From: Chlorogloeopsis fritschii PCC 6912
GTDB lineage: Bacteria > Cyanobacteriota > Cyanobacteriia > Cyanobacteriales > Nostocaceae
DNA: 64,000 nt
Direction: 5' to 3'
Assembly: GCF_000317285.1 (NCBI RefSeq)
Contig: NZ_AJLN01000097.1
Span: 24,993 to 88,992 of the forward strand
Of the stretch, positions 1 through 8,831 are shown piece after piece. How positions within the stretch are numbered: position 1 is the first letter of the stretch; every line of letters begins with the position of its first letter. Position numbers and translations under genes: made by a program. The notes beneath the pieces are model-generated. The model was not told the origin of the DNA, did no database searches, and saw only the letters and a list, made by a program, of their open reading frames with translations.

Positions 1-34
1 CAACTGCTAGAGAAAAAAAACCCAGGCAGTTGTT

Positions 35-1126
35 ATGCCCGATACAAATTATGTCGGGAAGCGGTCGTCGAAGGAAGTTTATAGCATTACTTATGCGCTT
101 CCAGGGCAAGTAGGATTTTGTGTACCTCGCATAACTAAAGAACCAAAATACAGTCAAAAGCTGGTAGCCTTGCTCCAGGCAGAAAATTTAGTTACGAGAG
201 TACAAGTTAATAACACTGCTGGCTCAATCGCGATCGCCTACAAGCCTGGAACCATGTCAGATTTTGAGATGCGATCGCATCTCATCGATCTGATTCATGC
301 TGCTAGCGATGCATTAATTGCAGATCGAAAAGCACAGATACAACCAGCTTTTCCACATTCAGTAGCAAATCAAACCAAAATCAAGCAAAAGCAAGACAAA
401 GTAGCTTATAGTATTGCTCATGCCATTCCAGGGCAAGTGGGATTTTGCGTACCTCGCATCACCCAAGAACCAGAATACAGTCAAAGACTGGTAGCGTTGC
501 TGAAGGCAGAGAGTTCAGTTACAAAAGTGGAAGTAAATAACACTGCTGGCTCGATTGTGGTAACTTATCAGTCTGGGATAATGTCAGATTTGGAAATGCG
601 ATCGCATCTAATCAATCTGATTCAGTCTGAGCGTAATTCAGTAATTGCAGAACCAACTCCCAAACAAACTGCAAGTAAAACCAAAAGTAGACAAGAGCAA
701 GACAAGGAAACAAGCACGAAAAAAACCAAGGAGAAAATAAAAACTCCCCCCGTTTCTTCTAGTGCCAACCATTCCGTGTCCTCGTCTCGCTCTCAATCTG
801 TGACTCCTCCAGTAAAAACAAAAGAGCAAGCAAAGCAGCCAGCAAAGTTAGCTTATAGCATTGCTCACTCAATTCTGGGACGAGTGAGATTTCACGTGCC
901 TCGGATTGCCCAAGATCCGAAATACGTGCAACGTTTGGAAGCTTTGCTCAAAGCAGATCCAACGGTAATTAGCGAACGAGTAAATCGCTGTTGCGCATCA
1001 ATTGTGATCACATATAAATCTGCGTTCAATCTGAAGACTCAAAATCAGAAACGCAGTGTTATGGAAGCAGCAATATCGCATTTAGTGAGTTTGCTTCAAG
1101 ATGCGAGCATCAGCGCGATCGCCTAA
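35..1126 (+). CDS. Protein with three HMA_2-like repeats
   Basis: The 363-residue protein contains three copies of a roughly 75-residue ferredoxin-like unit, at about residues 15-95, 122-200 and 272-363. A basic Ser/Thr/Lys-rich linker separates copies two and three. Each copy opens with a YSI-A-PG-V-F-VPRI pattern and continues with a beta strand ending in S-I-V-TY. This matches the HMA_2-type units found at the N-terminus of the ATPase encoded just downstream. The classical metal-binding CxxC is absent. Copies one and two carry a single Cys (GFCVPRI) and copy three has His there (RFHVPRI). The ATG follows an in-frame stop at 8-10, so the N-terminus is complete. Together with the next three genes it looks like a transport module. 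The exact ligand is unknown, and a protein-protein or heme/metal-sensing role is equally possible. Confidence 0.8.
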   Translation: MPDTNYVGKRSSKEVYSITYALPGQVGFCVPRITKEPKYSQKLVALLQAENLVTRVQVNNTAGSIAIAYKPGTMSDFEMRSHLIDLIHAASDALIADRKAQIQPAFPHSVANQTKIKQKQDKVAYSIAHAIPGQVGFCVPRITQEPEYSQRLVALLKAESSVTKVEVNNTAGSIVVTYQSGIMSDLEMRSHLINLIQSERNSVIAEPTPKQTASKTKSRQEQDKETSTKKTKEKIKTPPVSSSANHSVSSSRSQSVTPPVKTKEQAKQPAKLAYSIAHSILGRVRFHVPRIAQDPKYVQRLEALLKADPTVISERVNRCCASIVITYKSAFNLKTQNQKRSVMEAAISHLVSLLQDASISAIA

Positions 1127-1289
1127 CTGCATATATCTATCAGCCTTTCACAACTCACAAATCAAGACCTGAAGACATCTAGCCAGTCTAGCAGGATGGG
1201 GAATCTTTTGCTCTTTTCACTATCCTTGTCGAACTGGATAGCCTTCTTGTCGCCTTAAGTTCAACAATCATCTGTATGAGAGAGAAGCA

Positions 1290-3545
1290 ATGGTACAAGT
1301 TAAGGTGGGTTTACCATCCTCCGCAAGTCAATTGTCTCAAGTGACAGCGGCTCAAAAGAATGGGAAAGCTCATTTAGTCGAACTCAACACACACTCACGC
1401 ACCCATCTTCCGAAAGTTACTCACAGTGTTGTTCATGCCATTACAGGCAGAATCCGCTTGCAAGTGCCGCGCTTGCGCTACGATCCTGGCTATGCACAGC
1501 GCCTCCAAATTCTGCTAGAAGCAGATGCACTAGTTACAAGTATCCGGCTCAAGCCTGCGGCAGCCTCGGTTGCTATTACTTACAACCCCAAAAAAGTTTC
1601 AGAATTCAAGTTACGCCATCATCTCAGCCATTTAATCCAGGCGGCTGGTGAGCTTGTTGTTCTCAAATCTGCAACACTGCAAACAACGGAACAAACAGAG
1701 AAATTTTGGCCGGGAGTACAACTTTCTGGTGCTATTACCACCTTAGCCGTGTTGGGTGGGCCTTTGGGATTACCCATTCCATCAATGTTGATGGTAGGAA
1801 CCATTACTCTTGCTACATTGCCAATTTTCCAACGCGCTTGGAAGGGAATAATTGTAGAGCGAAAACTGAATATAGACTTTTTGGATTTGATTGCGATCGC
1901 CATTACCACCTTCCAAGGTCAATTTATCACGCCAGCATTGATGCTGAGTTTAATTGAGATTGGCGAGAAGATACGCGATCGCACAGCTCGTTCATCGGCA
2001 CAGCAAACCCTGGATCTATTAAGTTCTTTAGGGCAGTTAGTGTGGGTAGAACGAGACGGCGAGAAGCAACAAATTTCCATCCAAGAAGTACAGTGTGGGG
2101 ATACAGTCATTGTCTATCCCGGAGAACAAGTACCCGTTGACGGTATAATCCTGCGAGGTAAAGCGCTGCTAGATGAGCAAAAACTAACTGGCGAATCCGT
2201 GCCTGTTTTCAAAACCAAGGGGCAACAAGTATTTGCTTCTACCTTAGTGCGGGAAGGAAGAATTTATATCCTGGCAGAAGGAATCGGCAACGATACTAAG
2301 GCTGGGAAAAGCTTGCAGTTATTACAACAAGCCCCAGTTCACGATACCCGGATGGGGAACGATGCGGTGAAAATTGCCGAGAAAGCAGTATTGCCAACTT
2401 TGTTACTAGGAGGGGCAGTACTTGCCATAACCCGCAACCCGGCGCGTGCAGCTAGTATTCTCAGCCTCGATTTTGCGACTGGGATTCGAGTGTCTGTGCC
2501 GACAGCAGTTTTGGCAGCACTTACCCATGCAGCCCAGCGTGGTGTTCTGATTCGCAGTGGCAGAGCGTTAGAGCTACTAGCACAGGTAGATACTGTCGTC
2601 TTTGATAAAACAGGCACCTTAACTAAAGGTGAAGCAGCAGTAGTCAGGGTTGAGAGTTTCAATCCAGCAATTTCAAGTATGCGGGTACTGCAACTAGCAG
2701 CTACCGCCGAACAGCGTTTGACTCATCCAGTTGCAGAGGCAGTCATGCGTTATGCCGAAACACACAACGTAGAAATTTTGCCGCGTAGCAAGTGGGATTA
2801 TCAACTTGGCTTGGGCGTACAAGCAGAGATTGATGGAGAGCTTGTTTATGTAGGCAGCAAGCGTTTTCTGCGTCACAAAAATGTGGATCTGTCGGGATTA
2901 GAAGGAAAACACAAACCCGCTTCTGCAATTTATGTTGCCACCAACGGCGAACTTCAAGGTATAATAGAATATTGTGACTTGCTCCGTCCTGAAAGCCGGG
3001 AAGTCATTAACACACTGTTGACGGTCGAGGGTGTAGAAGTGCACATGCTCACCGGAGACAACAAGCGCACTGCTAGCACTGTAGCCGCGCAACTTGGTAT
3101 TAGCCCAAGTAATACCCACGCAGAAGCATTTCCCGAACAAAAAGCAACAGTTGTACGCGAATTGCACGAGCAAGGAAAGACTGTTGCATTCGTTGGCGAT
3201 GGTATCAATGATTCGCCAGCTTTAGCCTACGCCGATGTTTCTGTATCTTTTGCCAACGGTTCCGATATTGCCCGTGAAACAGCTGACTTAGTGCTGATGA
3301 AGAATGACTTGCATGGTTTATTGGAAGCGATCGCGATCGCCCGCCAAACCAAGCAATTGGTTCAGCAAAACACGGGTATTGTTGCCATTCCCAACCTAGC
3401 TGCATTGGCGATCGCCGTTTTCTTCGGCTTAAATCCCCTCGCAGCAACGGTAGTCAACAATGGCTCCACAGTGGTTGCAGGAGTAAACGGTTTGCGTCCT
3501 GTTTTGAAAAGCCGCAAAATAAAAACTCTACCAGCAGTAAGATGA
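1290..3545 (+). CDS. P1B-like heavy-metal P-type ATPase lacking the CPx motif
   Basis: This 751-residue P-type ATPase has the core signatures of the family: the TGES actuator loop, the phosphorylation motif DKTGT with Asp at residue 439, an HP motif (THPVAEA) and GDGINDSPA in the hinge. An HMA_2-like unit without CxxC occupies about residues 45-125. In P1B pumps the metal-coordinating helix normally carries CPC, CPH or SPC. Here the corresponding segment reads VSVPTAV, with Pro404 flanked by Val and Thr, so the usual cysteine ligands are missing. The C-terminal helix pair ends in NNGSTVVAGVNGL. A good ribosome-binding site (gagagaag) precedes the ATG. The membrane pump role is secure, but the transported ion cannot be predicted. 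The neighbouring HMA_2 proteins probably belong to the same complex. Confidence 0.9.
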   Translation: MVQVKVGLPSSASQLSQVTAAQKNGKAHLVELNTHSRTHLPKVTHSVVHAITGRIRLQVPRLRYDPGYAQRLQILLEADALVTSIRLKPAAASVAITYNPKKVSEFKLRHHLSHLIQAAGELVVLKSATLQTTEQTEKFWPGVQLSGAITTLAVLGGPLGLPIPSMLMVGTITLATLPIFQRAWKGIIVERKLNIDFLDLIAIAITTFQGQFITPALMLSLIEIGEKIRDRTARSSAQQTLDLLSSLGQLVWVERDGEKQQISIQEVQCGDTVIVYPGEQVPVDGIILRGKALLDEQKLTGESVPVFKTKGQQVFASTLVREGRIYILAEGIGNDTKAGKSLQLLQQAPVHDTRMGNDAVKIAEKAVLPTLLLGGAVLAITRNPARAASILSLDFATGIRVSVPTAVLAALTHAAQRGVLIRSGRALELLAQVDTVVFDKTGTLTKGEAAVVRVESFNPAISSMRVLQLAATAEQRLTHPVAEAVMRYAETHNVEILPRSKWDYQLGLGVQAEIDGELVYVGSKRFLRHKNVDLSGLEGKHKPASAIYVATNGELQGIIEYCDLLRPESREVINTLLTVEGVEVHMLTGDNKRTASTVAAQLGISPSNTHAEAFPEQKATVVRELHEQGKTVAFVGDGINDSPALAYADVSVSFANGSDIARETADLVLMKNDLHGLLEAIAIARQTKQLVQQNTGIVAIPNLAALAIAVFFGLNPLAATVVNNGSTVVAGVNGLRPVLKSRKIKTLPAVR

Positions 3546-3616
3546 GATATCTATCTTTACTGACATATGATAGAGAGTTTTAGTGGAATTTACTGATTTA
3601 CGTGAGGTAAAGAATT

Positions 3617-3913
3617 ATGGCACCCAAAATAACTGACTTTGTTGAAGAAGCTGGCGCACCTGGAATTATAGCCGGTATTGGTGCAGTCCTTTTAGCACCT
3701 GTAGTAATTCCAGTCGTAGCTGGAGTAGGTAAACCCATAGCCAAAACCCTGATTAAAGGTGGAATTAGCATCTACGAAAAGAGCAGAGGAGCCTTTGCAG
3801 AGTTGGGTGAAACCTGGGAAGACATTGTCGCTGAAGCAAGAGCAGAACTCGCCGAAGCAAAGCAACTGCCAGCCGTTGAAGCTGGTGTTGATAATGGAGA
3901 CAATGGAGCCTAA
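3617..3913 (+). CDS. DUF5132-like small membrane protein
   Basis: A 98-residue protein with a hydrophobic Gly/Ala/Val-rich stretch at about residues 14-45 (GIIAGIGAVLLAPVVIPVVAGVGKP), then an amphipathic acidic and Ala-rich helix (about 50-85) and a loose acidic tail. This is the usual look of DUF5132 proteins found beside cyanobacterial P-type ATPases. It lies 71 bases after the ATPase on the same strand, so it is probably co-expressed. Its plan (one N-terminal membrane segment plus a charged helical tail) resembles the mycobacterial PacL proteins that scaffold P-ATPases. However, the tail has no His-rich metal site, so the analogy is structural only. Confidence 0.7.
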   Translation: MAPKITDFVEEAGAPGIIAGIGAVLLAPVVIPVVAGVGKPIAKTLIKGGISIYEKSRGAFAELGETWEDIVAEARAELAEAKQLPAVEAGVDNGDNGA

Positions 3914-4038
3914 ACTTCAACAACCATAGCTGTGAATTTTTAATCGCTGGGATGGGTAAATTACCCGTCCTCAAAATTATAATTCAGGCAATGGATTCTG
4001 AATTTGGATTTTTGAGAGAGCATTTTAGCTCTAGTTTT

Positions 4039-4063
4039 CGTTACTAGGTTTAACCTGGTAACG
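4039..4063. repeat. Dispersed palindrome, GTTACCAGG family
   Basis: Imperfect palindrome with left arm CGTTACTAGGTT and right arm AACCTGGTAACG, between two HMA_2-module genes. It is the most isolated copy of the family seen again at 19776, 28230, 28293, 30287, 37893, 44762 and 52851. This copy lacks the accessory AGAGCC/GGCTCT hairpin that accompanies most of the others. Confidence 0.85.
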
Positions 4064-4081
4064 AGAATTTATTGAATTCTG

Positions 4082-4711
4082 ATGAAATTTGTAATTGCTA
4101 AGGAGAGTGGTGACGTGTGGAAAAATGGTTATGGCAACCTTAGCTACATCTCAAAAAGTATGCAGGAAACAGCCTTAGAAAAGCCATCTAAACCAATATT
4201 GACAAAAGTTGTAAGTAATACTCCAGGGCGGTTGCGTTTGAGAGTTGCTCAACCCCAACGTTGCAAAGCGAAAATGCAACATATGGTCAAAATTTTAGAA
4301 GCCCAGCCTAACATTAGTCAGGTACGGATGAATTCTCATAACGGAAGTATTACTATCCAGCATGATGGTAATGAGGATAGCCTCAAAAATGTTGTCACTA
4401 CATTACAGGATTTAGGCGTAATTTTCGCTGATATTGCAGGTTTTGCTGAAACTAGAGGAGGAAAATCTGAAGTAGCAGCAGAAGTATCCGATGTAGTTGT
4501 CGATTTGAATAGACGAGTCAAAGAAGCAACCAACGGTGTAGTAGATCTGCGCTTCCTTTTTCCTTTAGGACTTGCTACGCTTTCAATTCGACAGTTAGTT
4601 GCTAAGGGACTGCAATTAGAAATAATTCCCTGGTATGTTTTGGCATGGTATGCCTTTGATAGTTTTATTAAATTGCACGGTACAAATCAATCCCAGTCTA
4701 CAAATGAGTAA
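4082..4711 (+). CDS. HMA_2-like domain protein with C-terminal hydrophobic region
   Basis: A 209-residue protein with one HMA_2-like unit at about residues 38-110 (KVVSNTPGRLRLRVAQPQ at its start, SQVRMNSHNGSITIQHDG in the middle). A helical region follows, then a C-terminal hydrophobic pair at about 155-200 ending in WYVLAWYAFDSFIKLHG. It belongs to the same family as the N-terminal part of the upstream ATPase and completes the four-gene module. The start is uncertain: Met27 (4160) would give a protein that begins just before the domain. The C-terminal segments suggest membrane attachment. It has no catalytic motif and the function is unknown. Confidence 0.75.
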   Translation: MKFVIAKESGDVWKNGYGNLSYISKSMQETALEKPSKPILTKVVSNTPGRLRLRVAQPQRCKAKMQHMVKILEAQPNISQVRMNSHNGSITIQHDGNEDSLKNVVTTLQDLGVIFADIAGFAETRGGKSEVAAEVSDVVVDLNRRVKEATNGVVDLRFLFPLGLATLSIRQLVAKGLQLEIIPWYVLAWYAFDSFIKLHGTNQSQSTNE

Positions 4712-4783
4712 AACTGATGCCTCCCAAATAGAGTAACTTGAAAGCAGGAAGGAAGTATAACCTTCAAAAGGGAGGGCGAGAGG

Positions 4784-5857
4784 ATGAAAAAACTAATCAA
4801 CAAGCCAGAAGACTTTGTGCGCGAAAGTTTAGAAGGCATGGTAGCGGCTCATCCAGATTTAATCAAGGTAAATTTTGATCCCAACTTTGTCTATCGTGCT
4901 GATGCACCCATCAAAGGCAAGGTAGCAATTATTTCTGGAGGTGGTAGCGGGCACGAGCCAATGCACACTGGTTTTGTGGGGATGGGAATGCTCGATGCTG
5001 CTTGCCCTGGAGAAGTATTCACTTCACCCACCCCCGATCAGATGCTAGCTGCGGCGAAGGCTATGGATGGTGGCTCTGGTATTTTATACATCGTCAAAAA
5101 TTATTCTGGCGATGTGATGAATTTTGAGATGGCAACCGAGTTAGCCGAGAGTGAGGGTATCCGGGTGCTGAATATTTTAATTGATGATGACGTAGCGGTA
5201 AAAGATAGTCTTTATACGCAAGGGCGTCGTGGTGTCGGAACTACAGTACTAGCAGAAAAAATTTGTGGAGCCGCAGCCGAGCAAGGATACGACTTGCAGC
5301 AGATCGCTAATTTGTGCAGGCGAGTTAACCTGAACGGAAAGAGTATGGGCGTGGCATTAACTTCCTGCACCGTACCCGCCAAAGGTACGCCGACATTTGA
5401 GCTTAGTCATCAAGAAATCGAAATGGGTATCGGCATTCACGGTGAACCCGGAAGAGAGCGCATGAGTATAAAATCAGCAAATGAGATAGCTGAGATGTTG
5501 GCGCTATCGATTATTGAAGATAAATCCTATAATCGTACAGTACGGGAGTGGGATGACAATAAAGGCGAATGGGTGGATGTAGAACTAATAGATCCAGCTT
5601 TTGCAAAAGGCGATCGCGTGCTAGCTTTTGTGAATAGTATGGGTGGCACTCCTGTTTCCGAACTTTATATTATTTACCGCAAACTAGCAGAAATTTGTCA
5701 AAAGCATGGATTGCAAATAGTACGAAACTTGATTGGTGCTTATATAACTTCCTTGGAAATGCAAGGTTGTTCAATTACCCTACTCAAGCTCGATGATGAA
5801 ATGATTCGGCTGTGGGATGCACCTGTTAAAACACCAAGTTGGCGATGGGGAATTTAG
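4784..5857 (+). CDS. dhaK: Dihydroxyacetone kinase subunit DhaK
   Basis: A 357-residue protein with the DhaK fold. It has the [16 protein letters not shown] substrate-pocket segment near residue 50 and the GIGIHGEPG motif near residue 218, whose His forms the covalent hemiaminal with dihydroxyacetone. DhaK needs the ATP-binding DhaL domain, or DhaL plus a PTS DhaM, to phosphorylate dihydroxyacetone. Neither gene follows here. The gene has a strong purine-rich leader (gagggcgagagg) right before the ATG, and its stop is four bases from the next gene's ATG, so the two probably form an operon. Family assignment is certain; activity depends on a DhaL encoded elsewhere. Confidence 0.93.
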   Translation: MKKLINKPEDFVRESLEGMVAAHPDLIKVNFDPNFVYRADAPIKGKVAIISGGGSGHEPMHTGFVGMGMLDAACPGEVFTSPTPDQMLAAAKAMDGGSGILYIVKNYSGDVMNFEMATELAESEGIRVLNILIDDDVAVKDSLYTQGRRGVGTTVLAEKICGAAAEQGYDLQQIANLCRRVNLNGKSMGVALTSCTVPAKGTPTFELSHQEIEMGIGIHGEPGRERMSIKSANEIAEMLALSIIEDKSYNRTVREWDDNKGEWVDVELIDPAFAKGDRVLAFVNSMGGTPVSELYIIYRKLAEICQKHGLQIVRNLIGAYITSLEMQGCSITLLKLDDEMIRLWDAPVKTPSWRWGI

Positions 5858-5861
5858 GGTT

Positions 5862-6437
5862 ATGCAGAAAACACAACACCTCTTTTTCATCGCCCTGCTA
5901 CCACCACAAGAAATTCAAGACTACGCCAACCAAATTAAGCAATACTTTGCAGATAAGTACGCTAGTCGGCACGCCCAAAAATCTCCACCTCATATTACCC
6001 TGCAACCACCTTTTGAATGGGCAGATGAAAACGTGCCAGCATTAGAAGAATGTTTGCAAGAATTTGCCAGTCAGCACAAGGCAGTAGCAATTACCCTAAA
6101 TGGTTATGCTGCCTTTGTACCTCGTGTCATATATATTAATGTAGTTAGAAGTCCAGAACTCCTGGCTTTGCAAGCTAATTTAATGGCGCATCTAGAAAGC
6201 AAACTGGGAATTTTTGATAAAGTTTCTAAAACTCGCCCCTTTGCTCCCCACATGACAGTGGCATTTAAAGACTTAACAAAACAGAACTTTAAAGCTGCTT
6301 GGCCAGAATTTGAAAAGCGGGAGTTTTATTTTGAGTTTACTGCAAACAGTTTAACGTTATTGTTTCACGACGGCAAGCGCTGGAATATTAAAAGCGAGTT
6401 TCCCTTTGCTCAGAACGAAAAGGCGATCGCCTCTTAA
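5862..6437 (+). CDS. 2'-5' RNA ligase (2H phosphoesterase) family protein
   Basis: About 191 residues with the two HxT motifs of the 2H phosphoesterase superfamily: PHITLQPPF near residue 45 and PHMTVAF near 130. Members ligate or hydrolyse 2',5'-linked RNA or cyclic phosphates. The ATG at 5862 is chosen because it lies four bases after the dhaK stop; a longer frame starting inside dhaK has no family similarity in its extra 15 residues. The stop codon overlaps that of the convergent kinase gene in the palindrome TTAA (6434-6437). The substrate is unknown. Confidence 0.85.
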   Translation: MQKTQHLFFIALLPPQEIQDYANQIKQYFADKYASRHAQKSPPHITLQPPFEWADENVPALEECLQEFASQHKAVAITLNGYAAFVPRVIYINVVRSPELLALQANLMAHLESKLGIFDKVSKTRPFAPHMTVAFKDLTKQNFKAAWPEFEKREFYFEFTANSLTLLFHDGKRWNIKSEFPFAQNEKAIAS

Positions 6438-7408
6438 ATTTCCTTTTCACCTACTAACTTCTTTAACGCCAATAAACAAGCCCCATAAGCAGGTTCATGC
6501 CTTGGTAAAATCACCTTCACGGCAGGAAATTTTGTGACAATAGATGCTGTAAATCTTTCCCGCATCTTGCATTTACTTTGCCACACACTTCCTGTTGTTA
6601 CTATTTCGATAAATTCCCTTGGGCTAAAAATAGCATTTATAACTGTAGAAGTAGCTTGAACTAGTTCTTCTACAGCCTCATTAATAATTTTATTTGCTAC
6701 TTCATCTCCTTCTGCGGCTGCAACATCAATAATTGGTGCCAAAGCCGCTATTTCTTTCACACCCCATCCTCGTTGATAGATTACTTCTATTAAATCTTCT
6801 ATGTTTGATAAACCAAGATGTTGCTTCAAATCTTCTATAATTCTCGTTGACATCTCACGCCCATCATAAGATTTTAATGCAGCTTGCATACCAGCCACAG
6901 CAATTTTATAGGCGCTACCTTCATCCCCTAAAATATAACCCCAACCACCAACTCGCTTAGTTACTCCCTGAGAATTTCGCCCAAAAACTATAGAACCTGT
7001 TCCTGCGGCAACTACAATTCCAACATCATTACCAATTCCGCCTACTAGAGCAATCAGAGCATCATTACAAATCACGATATTAGATAGACTTACTGCCCAA
7101 TGAATAGGTAAAAATTGACTAATTTTTAACTCTTCAAAAATATTTTTTACTACTTCATTATCTTGAGAACGACCTACACCAGCTAAACCAAAGCAAATAG
7201 CTTCAATTTTAATAGTATCTGTTAACTTTAATCCTTCAATTACGGCTGCGTTAACTGCACATTGAATTGATGTTAAAGCTGCTTCAACACCGATGCTTTG
7301 ATAATTAGATGCTCCAGCTTCACCACGTCCTAAAACTTTTCCAGAGCCATTCATCAAGATACAGACTGTTTTACTTCCTCCACCATCTATGCCTAACACA
7401 TAACTCAT
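6434..7408 (-). CDS. BadF/BadG-type N-acetylhexosamine kinase
   Basis: A 324-residue sugar kinase of the ASKHA fold. It begins MSYVLGIDGGGSKT, the phosphate-1 loop, and contains the GTGSIVFGRN phosphate-2 region and a GGWGYILGDEGSA segment typical of N-acetylglucosamine/N-acetylmuramate kinases. Enzymes of this family phosphorylate GlcNAc or MurNAc during amino-sugar or peptidoglycan recycling. The ATG lies one base after the stop of the transporter gene upstream, so the two are almost certainly translated from one mRNA. The pairing with an AmpG-like permease favours cell-wall recycling. GlcNAc versus MurNAc specificity cannot be decided from the sequence alone. Confidence 0.87.
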   Translation of the reverse strand: MSYVLGIDGGGSKTVCILMNGSGKVLGRGEAGASNYQSIGVEAALTSIQCAVNAAVIEGLKLTDTIKIEAICFGLAGVGRSQDNEVVKNIFEELKISQFLPIHWAVSLSNIVICNDALIALVGGIGNDVGIVVAAGTGSIVFGRNSQGVTKRVGGWGYILGDEGSAYKIAVAGMQAALKSYDGREMSTRIIEDLKQHLGLSNIEDLIEVIYQRGWGVKEIAALAPIIDVAAAEGDEVANKIINEAVEELVQATSTVINAIFSPREFIEIVTTGSVWQSKCKMRERFTASIVTKFPAVKVILPRHEPAYGACLLALKKLVGEKEI

Positions 7409-7409
7409 A

Positions 7410-8672
7410 TTACTTGTTGGTTCCTTCCTTTAAAGGAATAAACAACATAGAAATCATCCCAGGAATTGTGAATAAACAAACTAAAATAAAAAATATAGGA
7501 TATCCGACTGCTTGTTGAAGATAACCACTAATTAATCCGGGTAACATCATTCCTAAAGACATAATGCCTGTCGAGATAGCAAAATGAGAGGTTTTATATT
7601 CACCTTGGGAAATATACATTAAGTACACGCTAAAGGCTGTAAATCCAAAACCATATCCAAATTGTTCTAAAGAAACCAATGGATATATCAATGTCAACGA
7701 AGGTTGAGTATAAGCCATATATACATAAAAAATATTAGGTAAATTCATAGCTATAGCCATAGGCCAAAGGCATTTTTTTAATCCGTATTTGGAAATAACT
7801 GTACCTCCTAAAACACCTCCTAAAATTAGAGAAATGACTCCAAAAGTACCATAAACTAAACCTACATCTGATGTTGATAAACCTAGCCCCCCAGCTTCTA
7901 GTTTATCTAATAAAAATAAAGACGCCATCTTAACCAGCATTGCTTCACCAAATCTATAGAGTAAGATAAATGCTAAAATAGCTATAATCTTTTCTTGAGT
8001 AAAATATGAGGTAAATATCTTTACAAAGGGGATTTTTTCTCTTGCTGTTTGCTGATGGGTAGTATCTTCATCAGGAAAGGGTAAAATTAGGCGATGAAAA
8101 ATAAAAACTATTAATAGAATTAAAGCAGCTAGACCGATAGTAAGTGACCAAGCTACAGAAATATTTGTGAGATAAACTTCTAAATTACCAGCTAAAAATA
8201 CTAAAATCCCAGAACCAAAAATAACAGCTAGTCGATAAAAAAGCGAGCGAATTCCCACAAATAAAGCTTGTTGTTCTAGGTTTAAAGCAAGCAAATAAAA
8301 ACCATCTGTGGCAATATCATAAGTAGCAGAAATAAATGCCCCTAAGGTTAATGCAGCTAAGGAGATAAAAAAGAAATTTGGCAGTTGTAACGAAAAAGCT
8401 ACTAAAAATAAACAAAAGAACATAGCAAATTGGCTGGTAATTATCCATGTTCTTTTGGTAGAGTAAATATCTACTACAGGCCCCCAAAACATTTTAATTA
8501 CCCAAGGTAAATAAAGAAAACTTGTCCACAAGGCAATTTGAACATTATCTACACCCATTCGTTTGTAAAATATTACAGAAACAGTGTTGATAATGACATA
8601 GGGTATGCCAGAGGCAAAATATAAAGTCGGGATAAAAGTCCAAGGAGAACGAGATATGCTTCTTTGTGTCAT
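7410..8672 (-). CDS. AmpG-like MFS permease
   Basis: About 420 residues with twelve predicted hydrophobic segments. The N-terminal signature FIPTLYFASGIPYVI and the downstream WVIKMFWGPVVD are characteristic of the AmpG/PAT branch of the major facilitator superfamily, which imports anhydro-muropeptides or related amino sugars. The start is placed at Met18 of the open frame (8672) because the preceding residues read through a noncoding repeat-rich stretch and the family begins close to this Met. It is upstream of and nearly fused to the sugar kinase gene. The substrate is inferred from this pairing. Confidence 0.85.
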   Translation of the reverse strand: MTQRSISRSPWTFIPTLYFASGIPYVIINTVSVIFYKRMGVDNVQIALWTSFLYLPWVIKMFWGPVVDIYSTKRTWIITSQFAMFFCLFLVAFSLQLPNFFFISLAALTLGAFISATYDIATDGFYLLALNLEQQALFVGIRSLFYRLAVIFGSGILVFLAGNLEVYLTNISVAWSLTIGLAALILLIVFIFHRLILPFPDEDTTHQQTAREKIPFVKIFTSYFTQEKIIAILAFILLYRFGEAMLVKMASLFLLDKLEAGGLGLSTSDVGLVYGTFGVISLILGGVLGGTVISKYGLKKCLWPMAIAMNLPNIFYVYMAYTQPSLTLIYPLVSLEQFGYGFGFTAFSVYLMYISQGEYKTSHFAISTGIMSLGMMLPGLISGYLQQAVGYPIFFILVCLFTIPGMISMLFIPLKEGTNK

Positions 8673-8756
8673 AAATTGGCAAAGAGGCAAAGAGTGTGAA
8701 GCAGTTCTTTTATACCTTAACAACTAATTGAACACCAAGATATTTATGAATTAACG

Positions 8757-8831
8757 AACCACAAAGTACACAAAGTACACAAAGAGAAAGACACTGACGT
8801 AGGCAGTGGATGTCCGTCCCAAAGAAAGTAT
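8757..8831. repeat. ACCACAAAG-type dispersed repeat with inserted hairpin
   Basis: GAACCACAAAGTACACAAAG and related seven- to nine-base iterations run from 8757 to about 8793. They are interrupted by a short foreign segment (about 8791-8820, with CACTGACG and GTCCGTCCC at its edges) and then resume as AAAGAAAG. The same basal repeat occurs at 9226, 23349, 23465, 28350 and, decayed, at 30535. Confidence 0.7.
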
